Shown piece after piece: positions 24,099-35,070 of a DNA stretch of 64,000 bases. The stretch's first letter is position 1; the number at the start of each line of letters is the position of its first letter. The DNA lies in assembly GCA_017590115.1 (NCBI GenBank), contig JAGGNK010008670.1:2356001-2420000 (forward strand), in the 5' to 3' direction. A model generated the notes under the pieces. It saw only the letters and a list, made by a program, of their open reading frames with translations. It had not been told where the DNA came from and did no database searches. A program made the position numbers and the translations under genes. Origin of the DNA: Montifringilla adamsi. Lineage: Eukaryota > Chordata > Aves > Passeriformes > Passeridae.

Positions 24099-24477
24099 CC
24101 ATTTTGGAGGTGTTTGGGTTAATTTTTCCAGGATAAGGGATGTGATTTAGGGATGGTAAAGTGACATATTCCCTGTAATCCCTGGGCAGAGGGGCCTCTG
24201 GAATGAGATCTGTGCAAGTGTGGGTCTTGCTTATCACCTGTGGCTCTGATAAAGGTGATGAACTGGCCTGGGAGTGCAAAAATCAGAAAGAAGAATGATG
24301 TGGAATTATGATACAGGTTTATTGAAAACTGTTGGAAATTTAAAAAGCAACATCTGCCTTTCCAAATTAAGATACCACAGCCTTCAATTTCTACTAGCAC
24401 AACTAAAACATTTTGGTGTGTGAACTTGCTCTCAACCTGTGAACAGCTCATCCTGCTTATACTGAGCTATGCAAACT
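24099..24477. other. Unique sequence, no gene seen
   Basis: Nothing supported. Confidence 0.5.
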
Positions 24478-24549
24478 AAACAACAACAGAAACAAAAAAC
24501 CCAAAAAACAAACAAAAAAAAAAACCCAAACCCAAAAACCAAATAAAAC
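24478..24549. repeat. A-rich tract punctuated by CCC
   Basis: About 70 bases of A with CC/CCC interruptions (aaaaaacccaaaaaacaaac, aaaaacccaaacccaaaaac). On the minus strand this gives three GGG/GG runs separated by T loops. Confidence 0.88.
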
Positions 24550-24930
24550 TTGGATCACATGATTCCCTGAAAGTTCTTGCCAGCTGCTCCCATGTTATTG
24601 AGCAATCTATCATCAGGCTGGTGCTGCCTTTGTGGTGATGCATTGCACTGATGCATCGTTAGGGAACTGTATCCTTTGATAGATTAGTCAATAACAGTCC
24701 TGAGGAGGGAAATATTTGGAGAACTAAAGCTCCAGAATCTGATTTCTGAAATGGTCCGTAAGTGCAGTGTAAGTGGAAGGTATTGACAGCTCAAGTTCTG
24801 TGTTCCCTGTGTGTGTGTGAATTTCTGTACTCCAGGGAGTTGTGGAACCAGCAGTGTCTGATTTCCCTGATCACAGGCTCCGGGATAAATAGGAATATAA
24901 GGAAACAGGAGAGGGAATATAAGGCAGCAG

Positions 24931-25012
24931 TGATGCCTTGTGCAGGCTGCCCTGGAGCAGAACTAAAATAGCACAGAATATGAAACATAGAAAAGCTAAA
25001 CCTGAGGTATCA
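24931..25012 (+). mobile_element. TGATGCC-family element, short internally deleted copy
   Basis: 82 bases starting tgatgccttgtgcaggctgc, continuing cctggagcag, then aactaaaatagcacagaa, tgaaacatagaaaagctaaa and ending cctgaggtatca. The same two ends bound the 459-base copy at 32428-32886, and the middle is missing here. The termini TGATGCCT and AGG(T/C)ATCA are inverted repeats with TG...CA outer bases, as in retroviral LTRs, although a non-autonomous DNA element is also possible. A clear target-site duplication is not visible (only cag is shared in the near flanks). Confidence 0.7.
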
Positions 25013-26540
25013 ACAGGAGAAGGAGAGGAAAGCATCTGCCTTTCCTCAGCTGAGAAAAGAGCAGGGAGATCTCTCACAAATTTGGTTTTACCAGCCAAAT
25101 TCAGGTGTTTGGTGTGCTGGAAAAGCCTTGCAGGAGTTAGCCTTGAAATCTGTATCAGAGTGTGCAAAGATCCTTTAAATTTTCCCTTAAAATTATTTTT
25201 GAGGAGGAACAAACTTTCCCTGCTGCCGTCACCTGTCCCTGTCTCTCCAGTCAGTGCTGGGGACAATTCCAGGCTGTGGCACAGCCTTGTCCCTTACCAA
25301 GGCAATCTCTGGAGCTGTGGCTGCAGCTTTTAGGAGAATCATTGATAAATGGGGTTTAATTTTCAGCAGAGTTCCCTCCCTTCGAGTGGGTGTGAATGGG
25401 AACAACTGCAAGTACCAAAAAGCACCAACCCCCTTTTGTTTGTCATTCAGGATACCCTCCTTCCTGCTTTTCCCAATCCCCAAGGTTAGACAAAAATACT
25501 TTTTTACAGTCCAGAGATAGGGATTTAACCTTCAATATGCAAATTATTTAATAACCAGCATGACCTTATTAAAACAAAGTGCTTTGCTTCCATTCTTGGC
25601 TCTTTAAAGAAACACTCTTTAAAAGAAAAGGACAATAAAATGATTGTTCCTCTATGGTTGTGCAGGGAAATAAATAACTTAGGACATGACTAATGTCATC
25701 TTGGGCTAAAATCTCTTCTAGTGAGCTATTTTTCAAATAAGTTTTGTAATTGGCAAAGATGTTTATATGTGTGGGGGTTTTTTTCCCCTAAATTGGGTTA
25801 TAGCTGTAAATGGTGAAAAATGAAATACCAAAGATAAATATTTGTGAAGTGCCAAAAGGTTAAATCAGCATTTATTTGGGATTTTTTTTTTTTTAAGGCA
25901 GCGTTTTTACAGTGGTTTGGGAGCTCTGAATGAGGATTTGTAAAGCAAATTTTGTTAAACTTTTTGTGGTGCTGAGATCCTTGTTTGAGTTGGGTCAATT
26001 CCCACACCAGTGGCACAGTTCAGGATTTGGAGATTGTGGTGTGGAGTGACATTATTTGGTCTCAGTTTGAAGGGCATGAAAATTCTGCTCTGGATTTTGA
26101 CCCTTGTAATCTTAATAAGAGAAAAAAATTATCTCTAATTATATCTCCATATTTATTTTTCACTGTTTTAAGACCTTTGGGTTGTGCAGAACAGGTATTT
26201 AGGCTGGAAAAGTAGAATTTCATTTTATTTTTTTTTTAAGTTTCAATTTTATTATTGTTTTTCTTATGCTTATTCTTCACTAAATGAACCTCAACCGCAT
26301 CACAGGATCCATCCTTGTCACAGGCAGGGAAGGGAGAATCCAGAGCTAAACTGCTGTGATCTCTCTACCTTTAAAACCATTTGGAAGTGGGAAATCCTTC
26401 ATAATTATTCAGCTTTTCTATTTTAGAGGATTAATATTTAGTATTTCAGCCAGAAAGGGAACATTTACAATGAATAGTGTTCTGCTGCTGACTGAAAACA
26501 CAAATTTCAGTGAAATGATGCAGTCAAGAAAAACAGAAAG
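25013..26540. other. Unique sequence, no gene seen
   Basis: Overlapping ORFs of 60-131 codons on both strands at 24762-25520 show no recognisable product. T-rich runs near 25775 and 25880-25895. Confidence 0.5.
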
Positions 26541-26613
26541 AATAAATTTTTGTGGTTACAGTGAACCATAGAAAGAGAAGAATAAATTTCTGTGGTTAAA
26601 TTGAACCTTAGAA
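26541..26613. repeat. 40-base tandem duplication
   Basis: Two units starting at 26541 and 26581, each aataaattt(t/c)tgtggtta followed by a ttgaacc(a/t)tagaa-type end. The second is about 33 bases before divergence. Confidence 0.85.
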
Positions 26614-27977
26614 GCTGGCAGCAATATTTATTTGTAGTTTGGCCACGGAATTTCATGATCTTAAACCAGATTTGGGTGTATTCAGCTGACAGGGTCCTTT
26701 CCATTCCATGGGAATAAAGGGAGCCAGGACTGGCCCCATGAAAACAGGAGCAAGAAAAAGATTAATAATTTGCATAATCTGCTAAATTATGACATAATGA
26801 AAACAGTTTCACTTGGCAGATTTTTCTCAGAAGATCTGTTTAGTCTGGAATTCCAAATATTCCTTTACATTTGGTCCCTGGGTTTTGAGAACCCAACACA
26901 AACTTCTCAGCAAATCTCCCTTTAAGGTTCTGTGATTTTCCCAAAATTCCCTTGAATTATCACCTCCTGAACATAGAAATCCATAACAAACCTCCAGCAA
27001 TCCCTTATAGCAGAGGGAATTACTGAAATCACAAAAAAAAAAAACCCCAAAAACAAGACAGAAAACCAAATCAATCTCTAAATCATGTGAGTGTCCAGCT
27101 TCAGTTGTCCCGGAGCTGTTGCCATTCCCTTTTGCCACTTGTGCTTGCTGTAATTACTGCAATTCCCAACCTGAAATGTTATTTTAGGGGTGATGCTGAG
27201 GAGTTTGTCAGAACTGTCATTGCTCAGGAAGTCTGTCCTGGTCACGTCAGCGTTTCCTGCCTGTGTTTGGAGGAGCACAGAGCTCCTGGCACGAGCTGTG
27301 GATGTTTTTTTCCCTGAGCACCAAGGCACGAGGAAGGAAATCCTGATTCAGGGAGATGTGCTGGAGATGTTCTGCAGCTGTCCCTGAGGATGAGGAGTTC
27401 TGCACTAGCTCAGCCCTTTGCAAGAAGCAGCTTCACCACAATGGGTCACGCTGTTCTCCCCCCTGAACCACTCCAGCTTTACCCAAGAATAATGAAATTA
27501 ATTTCGCTAAAACTTAATTTGCCCTCTATTAATTACCCACCCGAGAGCTTAAATCACTTTGGAACCGAATTAAATTCTTTTCATCCCCTTGTCCCTGGTT
27601 TATTTCCCATTTAGCAGGCGAGATGCAAAACACAATTTCATCAGGTTAAGCGAGAAGGCTGTGTCTCTGCTCTGTGTTTATCTTGCTGTTTAATTTGGAG
27701 ATTATCTTTAGTGTCTTGGCTCTCCAAAGCAGATGGGCTGTAGGCTTGCTGTAAATCACCCTCAAAGGAGCTGTCTCTTAATGCCTCGGGCTAAAAAATG
27801 TAGGTGCTGCTGGAGCCCACACTGCACCTTGCCCATTTTTGCTGGTGTTTCTTTATTTTTCCACATTGCCACAATTCCAAAGTGACTTGGTTTAATTTTC
27901 CTAAGAACTAAAATAGTGTTTTTATGTTGTTTGATAAGTATTTTCTATCCCTGCACATCCCTTCAGTGTTGCAGTGT
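26614..27977. other. Unique sequence, no gene seen
   Basis: An A-run with ccccaaaaac lies at 27032-27057. The part at 27480-27580 is rich in homeodomain-type taatt words and could be a regulatory element. No gene is supported. Confidence 0.4.
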
Positions 27978-28398
27978 ATAAAATGAAATAATTTGGGGGG
28001 AAAGTCAAAGCTTTGGTGTGGCTCTAAAGGAGAAAATTTAGCCAAATCTCCAGCAAATTAACAGGAATCAATCCTTAGCAGGAAATGTGGGAACTGGGGG
28101 GAAAGAAAGGAAAATGTGCTCAGCCTCTATAAAAATGAAGTTTAGCTGCTGTAGTTTAATTATTTTTTTCATTGTAATTATTCAGCCATATTTAAGAAAA
28201 GTCTCTGGATTTTTGGAACTTATAAAATCTTTCTTTGAGGAAGAAACAATTCTATTTCTTCCTAATAAAAAGCTTGAGAGTGCCATTCCTCTCCTTTTCC
28301 AGAGGTTTGCCTGGTTTTACTTGCTCATGCATTGAGCCAGTCTGAGGGATAATTAATTAATGAATTTGGATATACAGAGCCAGCTCATTTTCCTTCTG
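27978..28398 (+). repeat. Local duplication, copy 1 (about 420 bases)
   Basis: Begins ataaaatgaaataatttggg and ends catttt(c)cttctg. It is closely similar over its length to 29394-29808, with long identical runs in the middle (for example ttattcagccatatttaaga, ctggatttttggaacttata, tgaggaagaaacaattctat). Flanks outside the two copies do not match. The starts are separated by 1,416 bases. It has no LTR-like TG...CA ends, so a segmental duplication or two copies of an unrecognised repeat fit better. An 82-codon plus ORF inside (28087-28335) is broken in copy 2. Confidence 0.93.
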
Positions 28399-29393
28399 CA
28401 GCTCACTTCTTACCTCTCACTGTGCCTTTACCTGAAGCTCTTCTGGTTCTCCCTCACTCCCACCAAGCAGTTGCTCCCATTCCTATTCCAGGTAGGAAAC
28501 AGCTGCCATCCCAAATAAATCAGGAAATTCCAGGCAGCTGCTATCCCAAATAAATCAGGAAATTCTCTGCTCTTCCACAGTGCCAGATGACAGCACAGCA
28601 CCCACAATCTCAAGGTGCAGCTACAACTCCTCCTTAAGTTATTTATAATGCTGCTGCTTGAAATGTTTTATTGTTTGTGGCTTTCTAAGTCCCCTTTTTT
28701 TTGTCACCCTCTTTTTTAGCACTTTCTCTACAGCAGAAAATCCCTTCCATGACCTTCAGGCTGTAAAAAATAGGCTGGGGAAGGAAGATGTGAGCTGCAG
28801 ATGGATGACATGAATAACTGGGGACAGAACAGTCTGTGAGTTACAGAGTTATCCATCTCCTCCTTTTGCCAGGAGCTCATCATTCCATGAGCTGTTCCAG
28901 GGAGAGAAAACTTTCCTCCATATAAAAACTTCCCTCAAACTCCTGAGGACTCTGTTCCCAGCAGGCAGAACTCAGTTCTGAGATGGAATTTGAGTTTCCC
29001 ACTTTGCCTTTGGTTCTGGTCAGCTTTGGACTTGGGTGCTGGAGATTTTAGTTGGCTCCTTTTGGGTTTCTGGCTGTTTCTCTGTGGTGTCAGCAAAGTC
29101 ACCAGCTCTGCAAGTGGGGCTCTGGCGGGTATTTTTAGGAAGGGCTCCATATGTGCCAGAGAGCTGCAAGAACATCTCAGGAATTCGGGAGGAAGCTGAA
29201 GTTCACAACTGAAATTACCAGCTTGGAATTCCAGCAGAATTAAGGGAAAAGTTTCCTTCACCTCTCATTCCCTCGGCTCTCCCTGTGTGTGCTTCACCAG
29301 GGACGTCCTCAGTAGCTGAAATTTTACCCAAATTGGGAAAGAAAAGGCAACAAAGAAGGTTTGGTTTTGTAATTAGATAACTTAGAAGCAGGA
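28399..29393. other. Unique spacer between the two duplicated blocks
   Basis: About 1 kb. It contains a 35-base tandem duplication (28501-28568) and no gene that I can support. Confidence 0.6.
28501..28568. repeat. 35-base tandem duplication
   Basis: Two units, 28501 and 28536 onward: agctgc(c/t)atcccaaataa, then atcaggaaattc. Near-identical. Confidence 0.9.
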
Positions 29394-29808
29394 ATAAAAT
29401 GAAATAATTTGGGGGGAAAGTCACAGCTTTGGCGTGGCTCTGGAGGAGAAAGTTAGCCAGATTTCCAGCAAATTAACAGGAGTCAATCCTTAGCAGAAAA
29501 TGTGGGAACTGTAGGGAAAAGAAAGGAAAATGTGGTCAGCCACTATAAAAATGGGGTTTAGCTGCTGCAGTTTAGTTATTTTTTCATCATAATTATTCAG
29601 CCATATTTAAGAAAAGTCTCTGGATTTTTGGAACTTATAAAATCTTTCTTTGAGGAAGAAACAATTCTATTTCTTCCTAATAAAAAGCTTGAGAGTGCCA
29701 TTGCTCTCCTTTTCCAGAGGTGTACCTGTTTTTACTTGCTCATGCATTGAGCCAATCTGAGGGAGAATTAATACATTAGATATACAGAGCCAGCTCATTT
29801 TTCTTCTG
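29394..29808 (+). repeat. Local duplication, copy 2 (about 415 bases)
   Basis: Partner of 27978-28398, same orientation. Differences are scattered single bases and a few small indels, heavier in the first 200 bases than in the next 150. No CpG-rich or coding pattern of change is obvious. Confidence 0.93.
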
Positions 29809-30483
29809 TCACTTTTGCTATGATTAATGACAGTGAAAGTGTGTTTAACTCTGCTCCAAGTGACACTTCTGCTATTGCTCAGTGCTTGGATACTTTTTGA
29901 GTCTGTTATCATTAACTAAAAATAAATCCCAGTTAAACTGCAAAGGCAGATAAAACCATTTCTTTTCCCATTTCCTTCCTTTTCTTGTTTATTCTTGTTT
30001 TGTCGTGTTGAAATTACTGGTTTTATGCATTTAAATATTGTGAACATTCCAGCAGCTGTAAAGATTATGCAATTCAGTGGCATTTAGGCTTCCTGTATTT
30101 TATAAACATAGAGTGATATATTGGTATCTCCTTTAAATGGACAGTTTCAAACTCATAATTGTCCAGCTACTAAAAGCTCTGGGCCCTGAGGTGGCAGGGA
30201 GATAAAAATCTCTCTCCCATGTGATAAAGCAGCTTTAAAGGGAATCAATACCTGAATCTATCACCTGCTTTTATAACAATATCCTGCACAAAAAAATAGC
30301 CAGGAAACCATTAAGGGCAGGAAATTCTTCCAAACTGGTTTCTCATAAACCAGAAGAAAGGGTCAGAGGGGATGAAGGATAGAAAGGGATCTTTTCTAGA
30401 ATTGCAAGAAATATTTTAAGGCTAGGAGGGATTTTTAGGAGTTCTAAGGCCTTCCTTACAGAAGAGCCCCTGAGTGTCCCCAG
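29809..30483. other. Unique sequence, no gene seen
   Basis: Nothing supported. Confidence 0.5.
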
Positions 30484-30514
30484 GGCTTTCCCAACCTCAG
30501 TGATTCTGTGATTA
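30484..30514 (+). repeat. CR1 LINE 3' terminus relic, sense
   Basis: Only ggctttcccaacctcagtga plus ttctgtgatt remains, matching the final 'tcccaacc...tgattctatgatt' of CR1. Possible older similarity begins near 30425. Confidence 0.5.
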
Positions 30515-32427
30515 TCTTGATTTTTCCTTCCCTTTCCCTTTCACAAAAAGGTGAGATGATTTTAAACTTTATTCCTACCGGCAGGTGGGAATAGAAATTC
30601 CCAGTGCTGGTCATGAGGAGAGGAAGAACTTCCAGTATTTATTTCCACTCTGCTCTAAGAGGCTTGGAGGAAGTGGTTGGTGGGTGAATCCTTCCAGTGC
30701 TCCTCATAGGAAAAGCAGAGGGGATTGATGGATTCTGTCTTCAGTGAATATTTGCAACACTTTGTGAGTCTCTCTGGGTTTTGAGTCACTGCAAAGCAAA
30801 ACTACCTATTATCAAAGCTGATTATTTCATAAGCAACCTGCCCATCAGCCACTTAGAAAGAGGGGGGGGGAAATTGCATTATTGGAAAATTGCAGATTGG
30901 TATTGCTGTGTGAAAACTGCTCAGCCACTGTGAAAACTGCTCGTCCACCACCAGGCAAAAAGAAAAATTGAATTAGTAATGTGTATTATTAATTCTACCC
31001 AAAATCCCTTAAAGGGATATGAGAGGTTTCAGCCTTTCTTTGAGGAGATTTTTGAGCGGTGAAGCTGGGGTGTGCAGAGCAGCCATCTCCAGCATATTAA
31101 AATAACATAAATAATGAATGAGTCATGGAAAACCATCCCCCAAGAAAAGCAAAATATGCATTGTTAATGCACATTATTTATACTAAATTAAATCCCCAGG
31201 AAGAGAATTCCAGGAACTGCAGAGTGTCTGTTGCACACTTGGTGCATAATCAGTGGACAGAAGGAAATCAGGGATCAGGAATGTGCTTTACTTGGCTTGG
31301 GGAATTCCAGAATCTTCTTGGGAAATGGTTGGACTCAGTGGAAGTCCCTCTTTGTGCCACAGTGAGGAAGGGCCAGGAAGGGACCAAGGGGAATCCCTGG
31401 GATCAGGGGTGGATTTGCTGGAAGAGGAAAGAAGGGGGACACAAACTGTGCGTTCGCATTGGAGTGGCTGCTCAGATCAACACATTTTCCCCTCTCTTTA
31501 TGACAAGATGCAGGAAAATAGGTATGGAAGGTGAAGTAGAAGATGAAGGGTGGGTGATGTCCCAGCTGGACTTCATCCTTCATCAGTTCTTACTTTTGCT
31601 TTGAAGGAGAGCCTTTGGCTTTAGCTGGAAAGCAGAAACAAGCATTCCCAAATGTCCTCCTTTTTTCATCTTTGGAGGTGTAGAGACCTCAACCCAAGAG
31701 CTCCAGCAAAGCCATTAAAAGTCTGATCTATGTCAGATCTGCTGCTCAAATGAGATCATTTCATGGGACACAATCTCCTGGTTTCAGGCCGCTGAGCCAA
31801 TTTCATAAAGCATGATCCCTATTTAAGCCCCTTTTAAAGGATTTGAGGACATTATCAGATGCACTCCTTAGATCAAGCCTAACTTATTTTGATGGTCTAA
31901 CAAGCTGTAGGATTTTGATTGAATATTCAACCTGCCAGTCTATTTATTTTATTGAATAATGAAAGAAATGCTGCTTATTTTATTGAATCCTTAGTCTGGA
32001 GTTCTTCCAGCCCAGATTTGGTGGGGTGTTGGGAAGCCTAAAAGTGGCAGGAGGTGTGTAAAGATATTTTTTCAAGTGCTTGTTTTGTTTACAGTGAAAT
32101 CCCTGGGTACATGGCTGGAAACTATCTGAGCAGGTGCTGCATGGAGGGATCCCTGTGGTTATTCCTGTTCAGGTGAAACATTCCCACAGCTGGAACAGCA
32201 GGATCTGCTGAGCTGGGCTTTGCCCTGGCCCTGCTCCAGCTGCTGGGGTGTAACCCTCCCTGAGCCTGCCAGGTGGTTCTGTTGGTCTGCTAAAAGGATT
32301 ATCTGGGGGATGAGTGTGGTGTTAGCCAACCTTGTGACCTTTCTCCTCATCTGCATGGTCCCAGAAGAGATGATCCATCCTTGTGGATCCTCCCAGTTTC
32401 CATGCCTTTATCCCCTTTACCTGGTGG
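30515..32427. other. Unique sequence, no gene seen
   Basis: Contains a 20-base tandem duplication (30909-30948) and a G9 run near 30864. The plus ORF 31125-31604 (159 codons) has no recognisable domain and is shadowed by ORFs in other frames and on the other strand. The part at 31790-31990 is repeat-free and AT-rich and could be constrained. Confidence 0.45.
30909..30948. repeat. 20-base tandem duplication
   Basis: tgtgaaaactgctc occurs twice at a spacing of 20, followed by agccac and gtccac. Confidence 0.9.
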
Positions 32428-32886
32428 TGATGCCTTGTGCAGGCTGCCCGGGAGCAGATGCTGGCCAGAGTTGCAGAATAAAGCAGGGATGGATTCAAAG
32501 GATCTCCTCCATGGATGCACCTTGGGCAGCACAAGAGCCCAGCCAGGGCTGCAGCCAAGATGAACCCAAATGGTCCCAAAATGCACGAGCGCTCCCGGGG
32601 TCTCTCCCTGGGATCAGCTCTGCTCCATGTGCACATTGCAGTTCAGTGTCCAATTCCAGCTCAGCCCCTGCACTCCCATCCTGCTTGTTTTTCTCTCTGC
32701 AGCCCACGGGGTTTGTGCTCTTGGGCTGAGATTTGGATCATTTGTCCTTGGTGCCCAGCTGGAGCAGGAATTGTTTTGTCTCCCTGCTCTGTGCACAGAG
32801 CTCACCATGCCCTGATGTGAAGCTCAGAACTGCACACTAAAGCAGCACAGAACCTGAAACATAGAAAAGCTAAACCTGAGGCATCA
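32428..32886 (+). mobile_element. TGATGCC-family element, long copy; LTR-like (solo LTR candidate)
   Basis: 459 bases bounded by tgatgccttgtgcaggctgc and cctgaggcatca, an 8-base inverted repeat with TG...CA ends. Length, ends and an aataaa near the left third (in agaataaagc) resemble an avian endogenous retrovirus solo LTR. The interior includes gagcgctcccggggtctctc, cctgggatcagctctgctcc and gcccctgcactcccatcctg, which I associate with a passerine LTR from memory and cannot name. The right end shares agcacagaacctgaaacata with the short copies at 24931 and 53779. No direct flanking duplication is visible. ORFs across it are shadows; no retroviral protein is encoded. Confidence 0.6.
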
Positions 32887-34879
32887 GGGACACCGAGGCA
32901 TGCCAGGAGTAAATGGCTTTTTGGAGGTTCTTGAGGAAGTTTTTATTGGGGAAAGGCTAAACCAAAATCTCAAGGTGTAAAATAAATGCTGCAGTCACTG
33001 CCCTGGCTTCCTCTTCCATGAGGAACTCCTCAGGATAAGGGACAGCAGGTGAGTGAGGACCCAGTAATGGGTTAGGATGACCTACTCAGGAGCTGGAGAA
33101 CATCAGACTTGTTTTGAAGATGTGCTCAGCCATCAAATCTTTTCATCTTAAATTTGTTTTGCAGATTTATTTTGGTTGCACTATTAAAAAGAAATCATTA
33201 TTGTTATTATTACTTATTTATTATGAAACTTCATTACCCAGCAGATTGTGAAAGCTTTAAACAACACAGCATTTGAGTTTTTACGCCCTTCTTCCTGCAG
33301 ACCTGAACAACTGCAGAACAGATGGTTCAGCTGGTAATGGAGGTAAAAGGCTCTGCAGATTAAAAAATTGTTGGCTATTTTTATGCCATTTCTGCTTTGG
33401 CATTTTGCCTCACTTTTGCATCTTTGCCTAGCACATAAAATGAATATTTTCAAGTTTTTAGAACTTCTAACGATGCACAGTTTATTCTGTGTAGGAGCTC
33501 AAAAGTGAGAGCTGACCCACAGAAGGGGAGTTAAAATTAATGGAATATCTGTGGAATTTCTGATGAAATGAAGTTTTGGCTTAGGATTTTTTTTCTCCTT
33601 TCATTAACGTCACTTTCCCTAAACATGCTGTGATAAGAATTTGCTTCTTTAAAATAATTCTGTCTCAACACCTTTTAACCAGTGTTATATGGACATAATG
33701 GCCTTCTAAAATTGCAAAATTTGACAGCAGAATTAACTTCAGAGGGGTCGGCTTGAGGCAGAAATGGCTGGTGATTCTCCAAAAAACCCAGTTTTTCTTC
33801 TTGTGCAGTGAAATTCTGGCCTGACCCCAGTGCCCCACCACAAATTCTTCACTCACATCTCCCCCACCACCTGCACTCAGTTGTTTCTCTCTTTTCCACA
33901 GGTACCATTTTTTTAATGATCAATGTGATCTCCACAGGGACAATATTTAAGGAACTGTAATGCTCAACAACCTCCTTACCTTAATGGAGTGTTTATCTCA
34001 GCTATTAAATATTCTTCAGAGTTCTTTTAGAGAAAAACCTTGAGGTGCTCATTAAAATTAATGTGCGTGGTTTGTTTGTTTAGCTGCCAGAAAAAGAAAA
34101 CACACACACACAAGTGTTTCAAGGCTGGTAATGTGCAAAGGTGAGAACCAGGACGTGAGGGGTGTGAAGGAATTGGGAACAGCGGAGACTTTTTCCTAAT
34201 TTCCTGGGTTTTTTTTTTTTTTTTTGATGTTTCAAACCTACACATGGTGCAGCAGAGGGTGATTTGCCGGCTAAAGTATTTTTATTAGTGTTATGCTGTA
34301 AAATTAAAGGCAAAAATGGATAATGAAGGTAAATCCCCAATATTGGTGCTGTAAATTTAGCAAAACTTTGGAATCACACAAAGCAGGCACAGGGAGCTGC
34401 TCAGCTGGTGCTGGAGCCCCAGGTCACAGAAGATTTGAAGCAGCATTAAATTACCCTGCTGCCATGGTAGGCACTGGAAAGGCCAAGAAAAAAATAGATT
34501 CTGTGGGTAGGGATGAAATATTTTAGAGAAGCTGATTACCTCATGTGAGAAAATGAGTTAATACTTGCAGCAGCCCTATAAATTGTTTCTTCTTTTGGGA
34601 GTTGTTTTCAACTGCTGTGATATTTGGCATTAAGGGGCTTTTCTCTGAGGGCTCTGGGTCGTGCCAGTGTCAGAAATCCCATTTGTGGAGCTGAGGGCAG
34701 ATCCCTCAGATGCTGTTTAGATAGTGGGCAAGGTGAAAGTGGAGGAGTTTTACTGTAAATACAAGTTTTTGTTTAAGAACCACAGAAATGTGAATGTGAG
34801 CGCTCTGGTAATGGGAATGCTGTGCTTCTCTCCCTGTGTGTGTGTGTGAAAAGGGCTCAGTTGCACCAGGAAAAGCAGA
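32887..34879. other. Unique AT-rich sequence, no gene seen
   Basis: A (CA)n run at about 34100-34113 and a T17 run at 34209-34225. No gene is supported. Confidence 0.5.
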
Positions 34880-35070
34880 TATTAGGAAGAGTTTCCTCAT
34901 GGAGAGGTTGTCAAGCATTGGAACAGGCTGCTCAGGGGAGTGATGGAATTTCCATCCTTGAGATGTTCATAAAAACGTGTGGGTGTGGCACTGGAGGACC
35001 TGCTCTGGTGATGGGCAGTTGGACTTGAAAACTCAAAGGTCTTTCCCAACATCAATAATTCCATGATTCT
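34880..35070 (+). repeat. CR1 LINE 3' fragment, sense
   Basis: Sense CR1 of the variant with ttaggaagagtttcctcatg, gagaggttgtcaagcattgg, aacaggctgctcaggggagt, gatggaatttccatccttga, aaaacgtgtgggtgtggcac, cagttggacttgaaaactca, aaggtctttcccaacatc, then the tail aataattccatgattct. About 190 bases, the best preserved of the 'aaacgtgt' type in this window. Confidence 0.85.

Noticed and set aside
27978..29808. The 420-base pair read as two LTRs of one retroelement
   Set aside because: The blocks lack TG...CA ends, have no flanking target duplication, and the 1 kb between them shows no retroviral sequence.
32220..32820. Overlapping ORFs of 60-169 codons on both strands
   Set aside because: Most of the span is the LTR-like TGATGCC element. 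Six-way overlap in a GC-richer repeat is compositional, and no retroviral protein is recognised.
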